From Saccharopolyspora indica (GTDB taxonomy: Bacteria; Actinomycetota; Actinomycetes; Mycobacteriales; Pseudonocardiaceae), in the NCBI RefSeq assembly GCF_027853965.1, contig NZ_JAQGLB010000018.1, positions 1-64,000 on the forward strand: DNA of 64,000 bases, given 5' to 3'. Position numbers and translations under genes: made by a program. Below the pieces are notes generated by a model that saw nothing but the letters and a program-made list of their open reading frames with translations, was not told where the DNA came from and made no database searches. Numbering within the stretch: position 1 is the stretch's first letter; each line of letters starts with the position of its first letter. Shown here one piece after another: positions 48,103 to 56,960 of this stretch.

Positions 48103-48723
48103 TCAGCCACCCACCAGCAGCGCGGGCGGCACCAGACCGGTCGCGCCGGCGACGAACTCCGTCAGCTGGTCGGCGAAGAGCTGGTGCCCTGCGACGCTCG
48201 GGTGCAGCCCGTCCGGCGCCCACATCCGCGCCTCGGACCACTCCGGGATCGCGGTCACGTCCAGGCAGAGCGTGCCGGTCGCGGCGGTGATCTCCCGCAG
48301 GACGGAGTTGGCCTCGGTGAACCGCTCCCGCAGCAGGTTCCGGAAGACCTCGGGAACCGCCAGGTTCTTCGGGATGTCGGGGTAGGCCGCGGTGAACACC
48401 GTGGTGTCCACGCCGCGGAGGCTGGCGTAGATGGTGCCCAGGTTGCGCCGGAACCGCTCCGGGTCGTAGTCGCTGACGAGGTCGTTGACCCCGACGATCA
48501 CGCCGATCATCGGGGGTTTGCTCGCCAGCACGGCGGGCAGCTGCCCGTCGACGACGTCCTGGGTGGTGGCCTGGTGCTTGCCGAGGTTGAGCACGCCCCG
48601 GTGCGCGATGCCGAGCCGGTCGGCCAGCCGGGGCACCCAGCCGTGGAACGGGCCGTCGAGGTCGGGGTCACCGCGGCCCTCGACGAAGCTGTCCCCCAGC
48701 GCTGCCATTCGGAATGCCGGCAT
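48103..48723 (-). CDS. SGNH/GDSL-family hydrolase
   Basis: A 206-residue esterase or lipase. Block I is AALGDSFVEGRGD (nucleophile Ser near residue 12), block III is GVIVGVNDLVSDY with the oxyanion Asn, and block V is APDGLHPSVAGH with the catalytic Asp and His. No signal peptide is present, so it acts in the cytoplasm. It may release the product of the lipid synthase from the ACP, or acylate/deacylate it. A strong AAGGAG precedes the ATG at 48723, and 33 bases separate it from the FAD oxidoreductase gene upstream. Confidence 0.9.
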   Translation of the reverse strand: MPAFRMAALGDSFVEGRGDPDLDGPFHGWVPRLADRLGIAHRGVLNLGKHQATTQDVVDGQLPAVLASKPPMIGVIVGVNDLVSDYDPERFRRNLGTIYASLRGVDTTVFTAAYPDIPKNLAVPEVFRNLLRERFTEANSVLREITAATGTLCLDVTAIPEWSEARMWAPDGLHPSVAGHQLFADQLTEFVAGATGLVPPALLVGG

Positions 48724-48755
48724 GTGTGCTCCTTCGCTCTCTTCGCCACGAGTCC

Positions 48756-49997
48756 TCAGCGGGGCGACAGGATTCGCTTCTCCACCGGGAAGTCCACCTC
48801 GTCGTAGAGCTTCTGCAGCTGGTCCACCGCGAAGAACTCGTCGCCGTGGATGCCACCGGCGAGCATGTTGAAGAACCGGCGCTTGAAGCCCTCGCTCATG
48901 CTGGTCGCGCGGAACACCGCGTCGAAGTACGGCGTGAGCTCCAGCGTGGAGATGCTGCAGGTCATCGCGTAGGAGCCCTGGCTGTCCTCGTCGCGGAGCT
49001 TGACGTACTCGGCCACCGCCTCGTCGATCGGGCGCTGCCCGGACAGGCCCTCGTGCAGCCGCTCGGCGAGCAGCTGCCCGTACTTCATCGCGTCGGTGAT
49101 GCCCAGGCCGGTGAACGGGTCCCGGTGGTAACCGGCGTCACCGACCAGCGCCCAGCCGGGGCCGCTGGAACGCCGCCGGTAGTTGTCCGGGTACAGCATC
49201 GGGCGCAGCTGCTCCTCGCGCTTGCCGCTGTCCCGGAGCCGCTGGCCGAGTTCGGGGACGATGGCGTCGTAGACCGCGTGGAAGTTCTCCTCGGCGTTGG
49301 TGCGGAACTCGCGGAAGCGGTCCCGCCGCTGCATGACCGCGCACATCACCATGCCGTCGTTGGTGGGCCAGGTGCCGATCTGCTGGTGCTGGGTGTCGGT
49401 CTGGTGGTAGAAGCCCCACTCGACGCCGCTGAAGTAGCTGTAGTAGATGAAGCAGGCGGCGGGCACGACGTCGTAGAAGTCCGCGTTCACGAGTTCGGCG
49501 ACCTTGGAGTTGCGGCCGTCGGCACCGACCACGAACGAACCGCGGAATTCCGTCAGCCCCGAATCGTCACCGGACCGGCCGCGGATTCCGGTGGCGCGGC
49601 CGTGCTCGTCGAAGACCAGTTCCTCGACGGTGAAGTCCTCGATCACCTCGGCACCGGCCTCGCGCGCGGCGTCGACGAGGATCTTGTCCAGCACCGTGCG
49701 CCGCGGGGCGTAGACCTCGGTGATCCCGTCGACGGGATCGGCGAAACCGCCCAGCTCGATACCGGCGTAGGAGAAGTTGAGCCGGCGGATCGGCGGCACC
49801 CCGGTGGCCACCAGGCGGTCGAGCAGGCCCCAGCTCTTCAGCAGGGACAACCCGGACTGCTGGATGTAGTGGGTCGAAATCGTGTCGCTGGGAAAGGTGG
49901 CCCGGTCCACGACCAGGACCCGGTGGCCCTTCCTGGCGAGCAGCATCGCCAGCGGGGATCCCGCGCAGCGCGCACCAACAACGATAACGTCGTACAT
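48756..49997 (-). CDS. FAD-dependent oxidoreductase (PHBH/geranylgeranyl-reductase-like)
   Basis: A 413-residue flavoprotein. FAD is bound by DVIVVGARCAGSPLAMLLARKGHRVLVVDR at the N-terminus, GSFVVGADGRNSKVAELV in the middle (DG motif) and ALVGDAGYHRDPFTGLGITDAMKYGQLLAERL (GD motif). The group contains hydroxylases, epoxidases and prenyl/lipid double-bond reductases. In this operon it may act on the acyl chain as a late oxidation or saturation step. GGGAG precedes ATG at 49997. It is the first gene of the tightly spaced minus-strand operon that leads into the synthase; the 249-base gap before it is the likely promoter. Confidence 0.88.
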   Translation of the reverse strand: MYDVIVVGARCAGSPLAMLLARKGHRVLVVDRATFPSDTISTHYIQQSGLSLLKSWGLLDRLVATGVPPIRRLNFSYAGIELGGFADPVDGITEVYAPRRTVLDKILVDAAREAGAEVIEDFTVEELVFDEHGRATGIRGRSGDDSGLTEFRGSFVVGADGRNSKVAELVNADFYDVVPAACFIYYSYFSGVEWGFYHQTDTQHQQIGTWPTNDGMVMCAVMQRRDRFREFRTNAEENFHAVYDAIVPELGQRLRDSGKREEQLRPMLYPDNYRRRSSGPGWALVGDAGYHRDPFTGLGITDAMKYGQLLAERLHEGLSGQRPIDEAVAEYVKLRDEDSQGSYAMTCSISTLELTPYFDAVFRATSMSEGFKRRFFNMLAGGIHGDEFFAVDQLQKLYDEVDFPVEKRILSPR

Positions 49998-50246
49998 GTG
50001 GGAACTCCCGTCATCAACCGGGCGGGGAACTCGGCGGCCCATTCCGGCAGCCGCACTCGAATCCTCTTGCCTCGGCACAAATCCGGTCAACAGCTGCGGT
50101 CCGCGCGCATCGCGCGATAGCCCGGGGCAATCGGCGCGACCGATATCAAGGCCTGCCCGCCCGGACGATTTACCGCGGAATTGTCATCGCGTTCACCTGA
50201 GTGCGCACATCTTCGTGCCACCAGGCCAATTTACGGCTATCCGGAA

Positions 50247-52028
50247 TCACTTCGCGTACATCGAGTCGATCACTTCGGCGTGATCCCGTTCGATCACCTT
50301 GCGGCGCAGCTTCATCGACGGGGTCAGCTGACCGGCGGCGAGCGCGAAATCGGTCTCCAGCACGCGGAACTCGCGGATCGACTCCGGCCGCGAGACGAGC
50401 CCGTTCGCCTCCTCCACGGCCGACCGCAGCTCCGCCACCAGGCCCGCGTCGCGGCCCCATCCCGGGGTTTCCAGGTCCACCCCGCGCGCACCGGCCCACG
50501 CCGCGATCGCGACCGGGTCCACGGTGATCAGCGCGGTGGCGAACGGCCGGTCGTCACCGACGACCATGCAGTTGCTCACCAGCGGGTGCAGCCGGACCCG
50601 GTCCTCCAGCTGGGCGGGCGCGATGTTCTTGCCCGTGCTGGTGACCAGGATTTCCTTGCGGCGCCCGGTGATGTAGAGGTACCCGTCCTCGTCGAGGCGG
50701 CCGAGGTCACCGGTGGGCAGCCAGTCCGAGGTCTGGGCGTAGGTCGCCGTGGGGTCGCCCTCAGCGGCACCGGGCCAGTAGCCGGGCGTCACGTTCAGCC
50801 CGCGCACCAGGACTTCGTCCTCTTCGGACAGCGCGACGGAAACACCGGGAACCGGGAATCCACCGCTGTTGAGCCGGTTGTCCTCCAGCGGGTTGATGGT
50901 CACCGCGGTCGCCGCCTCGGTCAGCCCGTACGCCCCCAGGACGTGCACGCCGATCCCCCGGAAGAACATCGCCGTCGTCTCGTCCAGCGAAGCGCCTCCG
51001 GAGATCACGTGCCGCCACCGCCCGCCGAGAGATTCGCGCAGCTCGGCGAACAGCGTGGCGTCCAGTTCGGCGAACTCGTCGCTGATCTCCGCGGGGATCT
51101 CCGCACCGGCGAAGCGCGCCCGCCCGGCCGCGATCGCGACCTGCTCCGCGGTGGGATCCAGCCCCATCCCGCGGGCCGCCTTGCGGATCTTCTCCAGCGC
51201 GTAGGGCACGAGCCCCATCAGGCTGGGGCGGAACGTGCCGAACGCGCCGAGCAGCTCCGGGAACCCCGACAGCAGACCGGTTCGCGTTCCCGCGTAGAGG
51301 CAGGCGACCAGGATGGTCCGGCCGAAGATGTGCGACAGCGGCAGCACGAGCAGCGTCGCGGCCTGCTCGCCGCCGCTGGTCCGCCACGTCTGGCCGAGGT
51401 GCTCCACGCTGGCGGCGGAGGCGGCGAACATGTTGCGGTGGGTGAGCATGCACCCCTTGGGCATGCCGGTCGTGCCGCTGGTGTAGACGATGGTCGCCAG
51501 GTGGTCCGCCCGCACCTGCGCGCGCCGTTCCTCGAAGAGCGCGCCGTCAGCGGTGGTCACCGCTTCTTCGCGCCAGCGGTCGAGCTCGGCGAAGCCCCAC
51601 ACCCGCAGGTCTCCTCCGCCGATGCCGGCCAGTTCCCGTTGCTGCTGCTCGGTTTCGGCGAAGCACCACGCGGCACCGGAGTCGGTGACGATGTGCCGGA
51701 CCTGCTCGGCGGAAGCCGTGGGGTAGATCGGCACCGTGATCGCACCCACGCTCAACGTGGCCAGGTCCGCCAGGACCCACTCGTACCGGGTGCTCCCCAG
51801 CACCGCGACCCGGTCCCCGCGCCGCACTCCAGCACCGATCAGGCCGCGGCCCACGCGCCGCACGTCCTCGGCGAACTCGCGGCAGGTGATGTCCTGCCAC
51901 TGCCCGTCCACCTGCCTGCTGAGCAGAGGCAGGTCCGGCCGCAGCCGGGCGCCTTCCGCCACGACGTAGGAGAGCCCTTGATCACCGGGCAGTTCCAGGC
52001 CCCGGGCACCGCTGCTTTCCCGCACCAC
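50247..52028 (-). CDS. Long-chain acyl-CoA synthetase (FadD15-type)
   Basis: A 593-residue ANL-family ligase. Motifs in order: TIVYTSGTTGMPKGCMLTH (ATP loop), SGGASLDETTAMFFRGIGVHVLGAYGLTEAATAV, YWPGAAEGD, DWLPTGDLGRLDEDGYLYITGRRKEILVTSTGKNIAPAQLE, and the terminal LTPSMKLRRKVI with the C-terminal-domain Lys. Length and sequence fit AMP-forming long-chain acyl-CoA synthetases rather than FAALs. It could prime the synthase with an acyl-CoA or recycle released fatty acid. GTG at 52028 is six bases after GAAGG. It is separated from neighbours by gaps of 249 and 331 bases, so it may be its own transcript. Confidence 0.92.
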   Translation of the reverse strand: MVRESSGARGLELPGDQGLSYVVAEGARLRPDLPLLSRQVDGQWQDITCREFAEDVRRVGRGLIGAGVRRGDRVAVLGSTRYEWVLADLATLSVGAITVPIYPTASAEQVRHIVTDSGAAWCFAETEQQQRELAGIGGGDLRVWGFAELDRWREEAVTTADGALFEERRAQVRADHLATIVYTSGTTGMPKGCMLTHRNMFAASAASVEHLGQTWRTSGGEQAATLLVLPLSHIFGRTILVACLYAGTRTGLLSGFPELLGAFGTFRPSLMGLVPYALEKIRKAARGMGLDPTAEQVAIAAGRARFAGAEIPAEISDEFAELDATLFAELRESLGGRWRHVISGGASLDETTAMFFRGIGVHVLGAYGLTEAATAVTINPLEDNRLNSGGFPVPGVSVALSEEDEVLVRGLNVTPGYWPGAAEGDPTATYAQTSDWLPTGDLGRLDEDGYLYITGRRKEILVTSTGKNIAPAQLEDRVRLHPLVSNCMVVGDDRPFATALITVDPVAIAAWAGARGVDLETPGWGRDAGLVAELRSAVEEANGLVSRPESIREFRVLETDFALAAGQLTPSMKLRRKVIERDHAEVIDSMYAK

Positions 52029-52359
52029 TGATCACCTTCACCGTCTTCGTCGGACACCGCACGTGCGCGTGATAAAGCCGTTGTGCTGCAGCCCTTCCGG
52101 CTGCCGGGATCGCCGCTCGACGTGCGGGTGCGCGGTGGACGTGCGGACGCGCACGGAGCTCAGGCCGTCGTCACGCGGCGACTCTTCCCTGCTGGGACAC
52201 ACCATCGTGCCGATCGTGATCCTATTGTCGTTTCCCTGCGGTGCCAGGGCAATCACGCTCTCCCTAACGCGCGGTTGGCATGTCCTATTGCGGTCCGGCC
52301 GGAAAGCACGAGGCGCACCGCGCGACGGTTCGCGCGGTGCGCCTCGATCGGCTCCGGTG
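52029..52359. other. 331-base intergenic region upstream of the acyl-CoA synthetase gene
   Basis: No gene is supported. The right end carries a terminator hairpin (52309-52346) of the next operon. On the minus strand, TGGCAC (52241-52246) and TAGGAT (52219-52224) are 16 bases apart and make a possible promoter for the synthetase gene, with a leader of about 190 bases. The stretch 52200-52290 is relatively AT-rich. Confidence 0.4.
52309..52346 (-). terminator. Terminator of the hydrolase/thioesterase operon
   Basis: Perfect 16-bp stem (52309-52324 with 52331-52346, CGAGGCGCACCGCGCG) and 6-base loop, 14 bases after the stop of the minus-strand alpha/beta hydrolase gene. Confidence 0.85.
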
Positions 52360-53259
52360 CTAGCGGCGGGCGGCCTCGCTCCTGATCCACCGGCCGATGT
52401 TGTCCGCCACCGCGCCGCTGTCCTTGATCCAGGCGAAGTGGTCCAGGTTGTCGACCACGCCGGAGGTCTCGTCCCAGTGCCACCGGGTCACCTTCGCGCC
52501 GGGGATCCGGGTGCGCAGGAAGTCGACGTTCGACCGCGGGCCGAGCTCGTCGTGCTCCAGGGAGATCGCCAGCACCGGAGCGGAGAGCTGCCGGAGCAGC
52601 GGGGCGTAGTCCCGCTTCGAACCGCCCAGCCGGTACCGGCCGGTCAGGTTCTGGTGGCACCAGTCCGTCATCACGCGCCCGGCCACCGGGGCGGGCACGA
52701 ACATGCCGCCCGGCCAGCGACCGCGCAGCTTGGACACCAGCCCGATGACGCGCCCGTTGAGCAGGACGCCCAGCCGCCGCTCGGCCGGGAACGCCCGCCA
52801 GTAGACGCTTCCCGCGGCGAACAGGCACAAGCCGGTGACGTGCTCGGGGTTCGCAGCGGCGTACAGCAGCGCGGTCTGCCCGCCCAGGCTGTGGCCGAAG
52901 AGGTACAGCGGCGCCCCGGGGAAGCGCTCGGCGACGGCCCCGACGATCGCGGGCAGATCGGTCTCCACGATCTCGCGGTACCCGAAGTTCGGGCTCTCCT
53001 CCAGCGGCGGCGTGCTCTCCCCCTGCGCGCGCAGATCGGTCGTGGCCACCGACAGGCCCTGCGCGTGCAGCGCCTTCACCAGCGGGTAGTAGAACTTCGC
53101 CTTCATCGCCATGGCGGGCAGGACCAGGACGACCGGGGCGCCGGGATCCTCCTGCGCCCGGACGCGGACCACGAACCGGACGCCGTCCTCGGGCGCCACC
53201 TCGATGGCTTCGAGCGCCTGGAAGCCCGTGGAAGGCGCCTGCCGTGCGGGGTCGGACAT
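52360..53259 (-). CDS. Alpha/beta-hydrolase (serine-aminopeptidase/lysophospholipase-like)
   Basis: A 299-residue alpha/beta-fold enzyme. Nucleophile elbow GHSLGGQTALLYAAA near residue 125; VVLVLPAMAMKAKFYYPLVKAL is the oxyanion-hole strand and loop, and the C-terminal VVDNLDHFAWIKD carries the catalytic His. The cap region (CLFAAGSVYWRAFPAERR) is helical. It probably cleaves lipid esters or thioesters. ATG at 53259 is followed by an unbroken frame to TAG at 52360. It lies 29 bases downstream of two hotdog thioesterases on the same strand, the end of a three- or four-gene operon behind a LysR gene. Confidence 0.88.
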   Translation of the reverse strand: MSDPARQAPSTGFQALEAIEVAPEDGVRFVVRVRAQEDPGAPVVLVLPAMAMKAKFYYPLVKALHAQGLSVATTDLRAQGESTPPLEESPNFGYREIVETDLPAIVGAVAERFPGAPLYLFGHSLGGQTALLYAAANPEHVTGLCLFAAGSVYWRAFPAERRLGVLLNGRVIGLVSKLRGRWPGGMFVPAPVAGRVMTDWCHQNLTGRYRLGGSKRDYAPLLRQLSAPVLAISLEHDELGPRSNVDFLRTRIPGAKVTRWHWDETSGVVDNLDHFAWIKDSGAVADNIGRWIRSEAARR

Positions 53260-53288
53260 GAGAACTCCTTGGTGCGGTGCCGGAAACG

Positions 53289-53798
53289 TCAGTCCGCGGT
53301 GATGTTGCAGACGCAGTCGAAGGAGAACCTCGCGACGAGGACGTCGTTGTCGTCGTAGCACAGCGCCTTGGTGTCGATGTCGAACTTCTCGGTGTCGTTG
53401 CGGCTGAGCACGCCGGCGGCCACGCGCTCGTCCACGGTGGCGACGGCGCGGATGCGGCCGATCGCCGGCTTGAGGAAGGTGCTGCGGGAATCGCGGACGA
53501 CGAACCGGGTCACACCGGCCAGCCGCGGCGCCATCCTGCCCACGAACGCCGAGGCGCTGGCGATGTCGGCGGCCAGGAACAGCGCGCCCGCGTGCACGCT
53601 GCCCATGTGGTTGTTCATCTCCTCCCGGGCGGGGATCTCGACGACGGCGCGCTCCGGCCCGAGCTCGGTGATGCCGACGCCGACGTGCACGCTGAAGGGC
53701 ACCATCCGGTCGGTGATCTCGCGCAGCTTCTCGTAGTCCGGAGTGCCGGTGCCGTACTGCGCCAGCGGCCCGAACAGGCTTGCCGATTCCTGTGCCAT
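53289..53798 (-). CDS. Hotdog thioesterase (DUF4442/PaaI-like), paralogue 1
   Basis: A ~169-residue hotdog protein with the core MNNHMGSVHAGALFLAADIASASAF, where HMGSVHAGA is the family motif, and later FVVRDSRSTFLKPAIGRIRAVATV. Such proteins cleave acyl-CoA or acyl-ACP. ATG at 53798 is chosen (AGGGATGG upstream), with another ATG at 53807. It is clearly related to the next gene: both share MVPFS-HVG, GPER-VVEIPA, NNHMGSVHAGA and S-FLKP-GR-RA-AT blocks. Different chain-length preference of the two copies is an inference. Confidence 0.87.
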   Translation of the reverse strand: MAQESASLFGPLAQYGTGTPDYEKLREITDRMVPFSVHVGVGITELGPERAVVEIPAREEMNNHMGSVHAGALFLAADIASASAFVGRMAPRLAGVTRFVVRDSRSTFLKPAIGRIRAVATVDERVAAGVLSRNDTEKFDIDTKALCYDDNDVLVARFSFDCVCNITAD

Positions 53799-53839
53799 GA
53801 CAACCATCCCTACGGTGTGGTGAACGTTTCGCCCGGTGC

Positions 53840-54364
53840 TCAGGCCGCCGGGATGTCGACGACGTAGTCGAGGGAGAACTTCGCCACGGCGACGTCATCG
53901 TCGTCGTGCAGCCACGCCTTGCCGTCCAGGTCGAACTTCCCGGAGACGCGGCCCGCCAGCACGTCCGCGACGGTTCTCGGATCCAGGGTCGCGATCGCGC
54001 GGAGGCGGCCGAACCCGGGCTTGAGGAACTTCGAGGTGCTGTCGCGCAGGATGAACAGCTTCACCCGCGTGATCACCGGGGCGAAGGCCCCGCCGAAGGC
54101 CATCGCCCCGGCCAGTTCGGCCGCGAGGAACTGCGCGCCCGCGTGCACGCTGCCCATGTGGTTGTTCATCCGCTCGTCCGCCGGGATCTCGACCACGCCC
54201 CGCTCCGGGCCGATCTCGACCATGCGGGTGCCCACGTGATTGCTGAACGGCACCATCGTGTTCGCGTGCTCGCACATCTTCCGGTAGTCCGGGCCGGTGC
54301 CGTCCGGCGAGCCCGCGTAGGGCGCGAATCCCTCGAACACGTCCTGTTTCAACTGCTGCCCCAC
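53840..54364 (-). CDS. Hotdog thioesterase (DUF4442/PaaI-like), paralogue 2
   Basis: A 174-residue homologue of the preceding protein with NNHMGSVHAGAQFLAAELAGAMAF and FILRDSTSKFLKPGFGRLRAIATL. The His and Asp/Glu pattern of the hotdog core is kept. GTG at 54364 has GGAGGA eight bases upstream. The pair is a local duplication; spacing of 41 bases and same strand point to cotranscription. They may form a heterodimer or act on different intermediates of the lipid pathway. Confidence 0.87.
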   Translation of the reverse strand: MGQQLKQDVFEGFAPYAGSPDGTGPDYRKMCEHANTMVPFSNHVGTRMVEIGPERGVVEIPADERMNNHMGSVHAGAQFLAAELAGAMAFGGAFAPVITRVKLFILRDSTSKFLKPGFGRLRAIATLDPRTVADVLAGRVSGKFDLDGKAWLHDDDDVAVAKFSLDYVVDIPAA

Positions 54365-54514
54365 GTGTGCCGTCCTCCGGGTGCGCGTGAATATCCGAAC
54401 GTCGTCAGGGCGAATACTTCTGCGGTGCACCGGAAATCGTCAACAGCGTCCGCGGACCGGCATCGGGCGATTGTTCCGGCCTATTGCCGGATGCCACCGC
54501 TGCGGCCGCGGCAG

Positions 54515-55429
54515 CTACACCTGCACCGGCTCCTCACCGGGCACCGCGGCCCGCGATTCGACGCAGTCCAGGAACAGCTCGATCAGCGGATTCGCCCGCC
54601 CGCGCTTCCACACCACGTAGAGGTCGATCGTCGGCACCGGGTCGTAGAGCCGCACCGGCACCGTCCGCACGCTCCCACCGATCTGCCTGCCGCGCACCGC
54701 GGAGGCGAAGCCGATGACCGGCTTGACCGATGCCACGATCGCCACCGCGCCCGGGTCGTCGATCTCGTACTCGACGTTCAGCGTGATGTCGCTGCTGGAG
54801 GCCGCACCGTGGATCGCGTCGTACATCGCCGGGCACTGGTCCCGCCGGAAGAGGATGCAGGGCTCGTGCGCGAGCTCGCTGAACGACGCGCCCGGCCGGT
54901 CGGCCCACTTGTGGTTCGGCCCGACCACCGCGACGAGCGGGAACCGCGACAGCGGACGGCACTCGAACTCGGCGCCGACCGCGCGCCCGTAGACCATGGC
55001 GACGTCCACCTCACCCGCCCGCAGCGCCTGCAGCTGGGGGCCGGTGCGCATCTCGTGCAGCATGACGCCCACGTTCGGGTGCTCGGCGTACATCTTCGAC
55101 AGCACGGCGGGCAGGACGTGCTGCCCGGCGGCGAAGTTGTAGCCGACGTTGATGGTCCCGGAGCGCCCGGCCGCCGCTTCACGCGCCGTCTGCGCGGCCT
55201 TGTGCGCCTGCGCCACGATCGCGCGGGCCTGCTCCCGGAAGACCTTGCCCGCCGGGGTCAGCCGCACTTCGTGCGACGTGCGGGCGACCAGTTCGGTGCC
55301 CACGCTGCGCTCCAGTCGTTGCAGTTGCTGGCTCAGCGAGGGCTGGGCGAGGTGCAGCCTGGCCGCCGCCCGCCCGAAGTGAAGTTCTTCGGCGATCGCT
55401 AGAAAGGATTCGAGGTGCCTGAATTCCAC
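54515..55429 (-). CDS. LysR-family transcriptional regulator
   Basis: A 304-residue regulator with the N-terminal winged helix (MEFRHLESFLAIAEELHFGRAAARLHLAQPSLSQQLQRLE, residues 1-40) and a two-lobed effector domain beginning near residue 90 (GTINVGYNFAAGQHVLP). GTG at 55429 is preceded by GGGGGG. It is the first gene before the two thioesterases and the hydrolase on the same strand, and may regulate the right side of the lipid cluster in response to a small ligand. Confidence 0.92.
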   Translation of the reverse strand: MEFRHLESFLAIAEELHFGRAAARLHLAQPSLSQQLQRLERSVGTELVARTSHEVRLTPAGKVFREQARAIVAQAHKAAQTAREAAAGRSGTINVGYNFAAGQHVLPAVLSKMYAEHPNVGVMLHEMRTGPQLQALRAGEVDVAMVYGRAVGAEFECRPLSRFPLVAVVGPNHKWADRPGASFSELAHEPCILFRRDQCPAMYDAIHGAASSSDITLNVEYEIDDPGAVAIVASVKPVIGFASAVRGRQIGGSVRTVPVRLYDPVPTIDLYVVWKRGRANPLIELFLDCVESRAAVPGEEPVQV

Positions 55430-55658
55430 GTTGCCCCCCGGGGCCGCGGTGTCGGACAGCTTCCTGCACCGCGGGACGGTATCCAGCTCCGGGGAACACC
55501 TGGTGAACCGCTGGCCGCCAGTGGTCGATCATGGCCGCTCCGGGAAGCCGAAACCGCAGCGTGCAAGATGCTGTGACGTTCGACACACAGCCCTCAAGGT
55601 GCGCCCGGCCAGGCCTGACGCCGAGAAGCCCGCGCCCCTCGGCGCCGACCCGCGCGCC

Positions 55659-56474
55659 CTACCCGCCGACGCCGATGCGCGCGCCGGGCTCGGCGAGCTG
55701 GATCGGTCCGTCGAAGGACTCCGCCGCGCCGGAGCGCAGGCCCTCCAGGTCGTCCTCGTCGGCCGAGGCGAAGTGGGTCAGCACCAGCCGCCCGACCCCG
55801 GCCTTCGCCGCCACCACACCGGTGTCCGCGCCGGACAGGTGCCCGTGGTCGCCGGTCTCCGGCTCCGCCAGCGTCGCCTCGGCGAGCAGCACGTCCACGT
55901 CGGCGGCCAGGTCGTAGAGCGCGGGGGTCATCCCGGTGTCCCCGGTGTAGGCGAAGGTCCCCGTCGGGGATTCGACGCGGACGCCGCAGGTCGGAATCGC
56001 GTGCCGCATCTCGTGCATCGTCAGCTCGGCGTCCCCGACGGAGTGCACCTCGCCCGGCGCGTACTCGTGCACGTCGAAGGCGAGCTCGAAGGCCTTGTCC
56101 AGCATCGGGAAGGTCCGCACCGGGAACAGCCCGGCCCAGCGCGCGAGGAGATCACCCGATCCGCGCGGCACGAACAGCTGGACGGGGGCGAAACCGGATT
56201 CCGCCAGCCGCTCGACGCAGGCGCCCGGCTCGTGCGCGAAGTCGCTGAGCAGCGCCTTGCCGATGGGCAGCAGGTCGTAGCAGTGATCGGAGTGGAAGTG
56301 GCTGATCACGATGGCGTCCAGGCCCGCGGGCCGGACGACCGAGCTGAGCGCGGTGGCGATGCCAGGCCCGCAGTCCAGCAGCAGGCGGCTGGTCCCGGTC
56401 TCCAGCAGATAACCCGAACTCGCCTGACCATCGGCAGGCATTCCCGCCCGGCAACCCAGCACGGTGAGCCACAT
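55659..56474 (-). CDS. MBL-fold metallo-hydrolase
   Basis: A 271-residue beta-lactamase-fold enzyme related to RNase Z/arylsulfatase-type hydrolases. The zinc-binding HFHSDH is near residue 85, further ligands lie in FAYTGDTGMTP (Asp) and VLTHFAS (His), and LLLDCGPGIATAL is the typical early strand. Substrate cannot be inferred. ATG at 56474 has AGGAGG upstream. It is divergent from the ABC-transporter operon across a 486-base regulatory region. Confidence 0.88.
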   Translation of the reverse strand: MWLTVLGCRAGMPADGQASSGYLLETGTSRLLLDCGPGIATALSSVVRPAGLDAIVISHFHSDHCYDLLPIGKALLSDFAHEPGACVERLAESGFAPVQLFVPRGSGDLLARWAGLFPVRTFPMLDKAFELAFDVHEYAPGEVHSVGDAELTMHEMRHAIPTCGVRVESPTGTFAYTGDTGMTPALYDLAADVDVLLAEATLAEPETGDHGHLSGADTGVVAAKAGVGRLVLTHFASADEDDLEGLRSGAAESFDGPIQLAEPGARIGVGG

Positions 56475-56960
56475 CCTGTTTTCCTCCTGAGAATCCCGGC
56501 CCGTTGCCGCGCAACGGCGATTTAGCGGATTTTTCCGCAAACCCCCAGGAGCGACAAGCACCTCCCCCGGTTTACCGAATTGATTTCCACTATCGGCCGA
56601 TAGCCGACTCCACCAGGAGAGGTGTCAAGAACGATTCTCGTCTCAGGCGATTGGAATCGCCAATCGCATGCTCGCCCACGCCGATCCCGCACCACCGCGG
56701 CAGTTCCGAATCGGTCGTGCACTCCCGCCAATCGCCCCTGGCCAGCGACAACGACACCGGCCACCGGGAAGCCCGGGGAAATTCACGGCTTTCCGGGCGT
56801 TCACCGGAAAGCCACCCGGCCATGCTCCAATTGCCCCGTCGCCCTTCCCGTCGGCGGCGAACCGCGCGGGACGGCGACATTCGCGACACCACCGGGGCTT
56901 CCCAAAACGGCACGGCGATGTGCCGCACCCCGATCCACCACCGGAGGAATAGGACCACCA
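56475..56960. promoter_or_regulatory. Divergent regulatory region with three palindromes
   Basis: No gene is supported in these 486 bases between the MBL hydrolase and the ABC-transporter operon. It contains CTATCGGCCGATAG (56590-56603, perfect), GCGATTGG-5-CCAATCGC (56647-56654 with 56660-56667) and GGCTTTCCGG-7-CCGGAAAGCC (56787-56796 with 56804-56813). These look like operators or leader hairpins. One GTTCACC at 56799 resembles half of an actinobacterial PHO box, but a proper second repeat is missing. Confidence 0.5.

Noticed and set aside
56799..56820. A PHO box before the importer operon
   Set aside because: One GTTCACC occurs, but the next 11-base unit matches poorly (AGCCACC), so a PhoP site is not supported.
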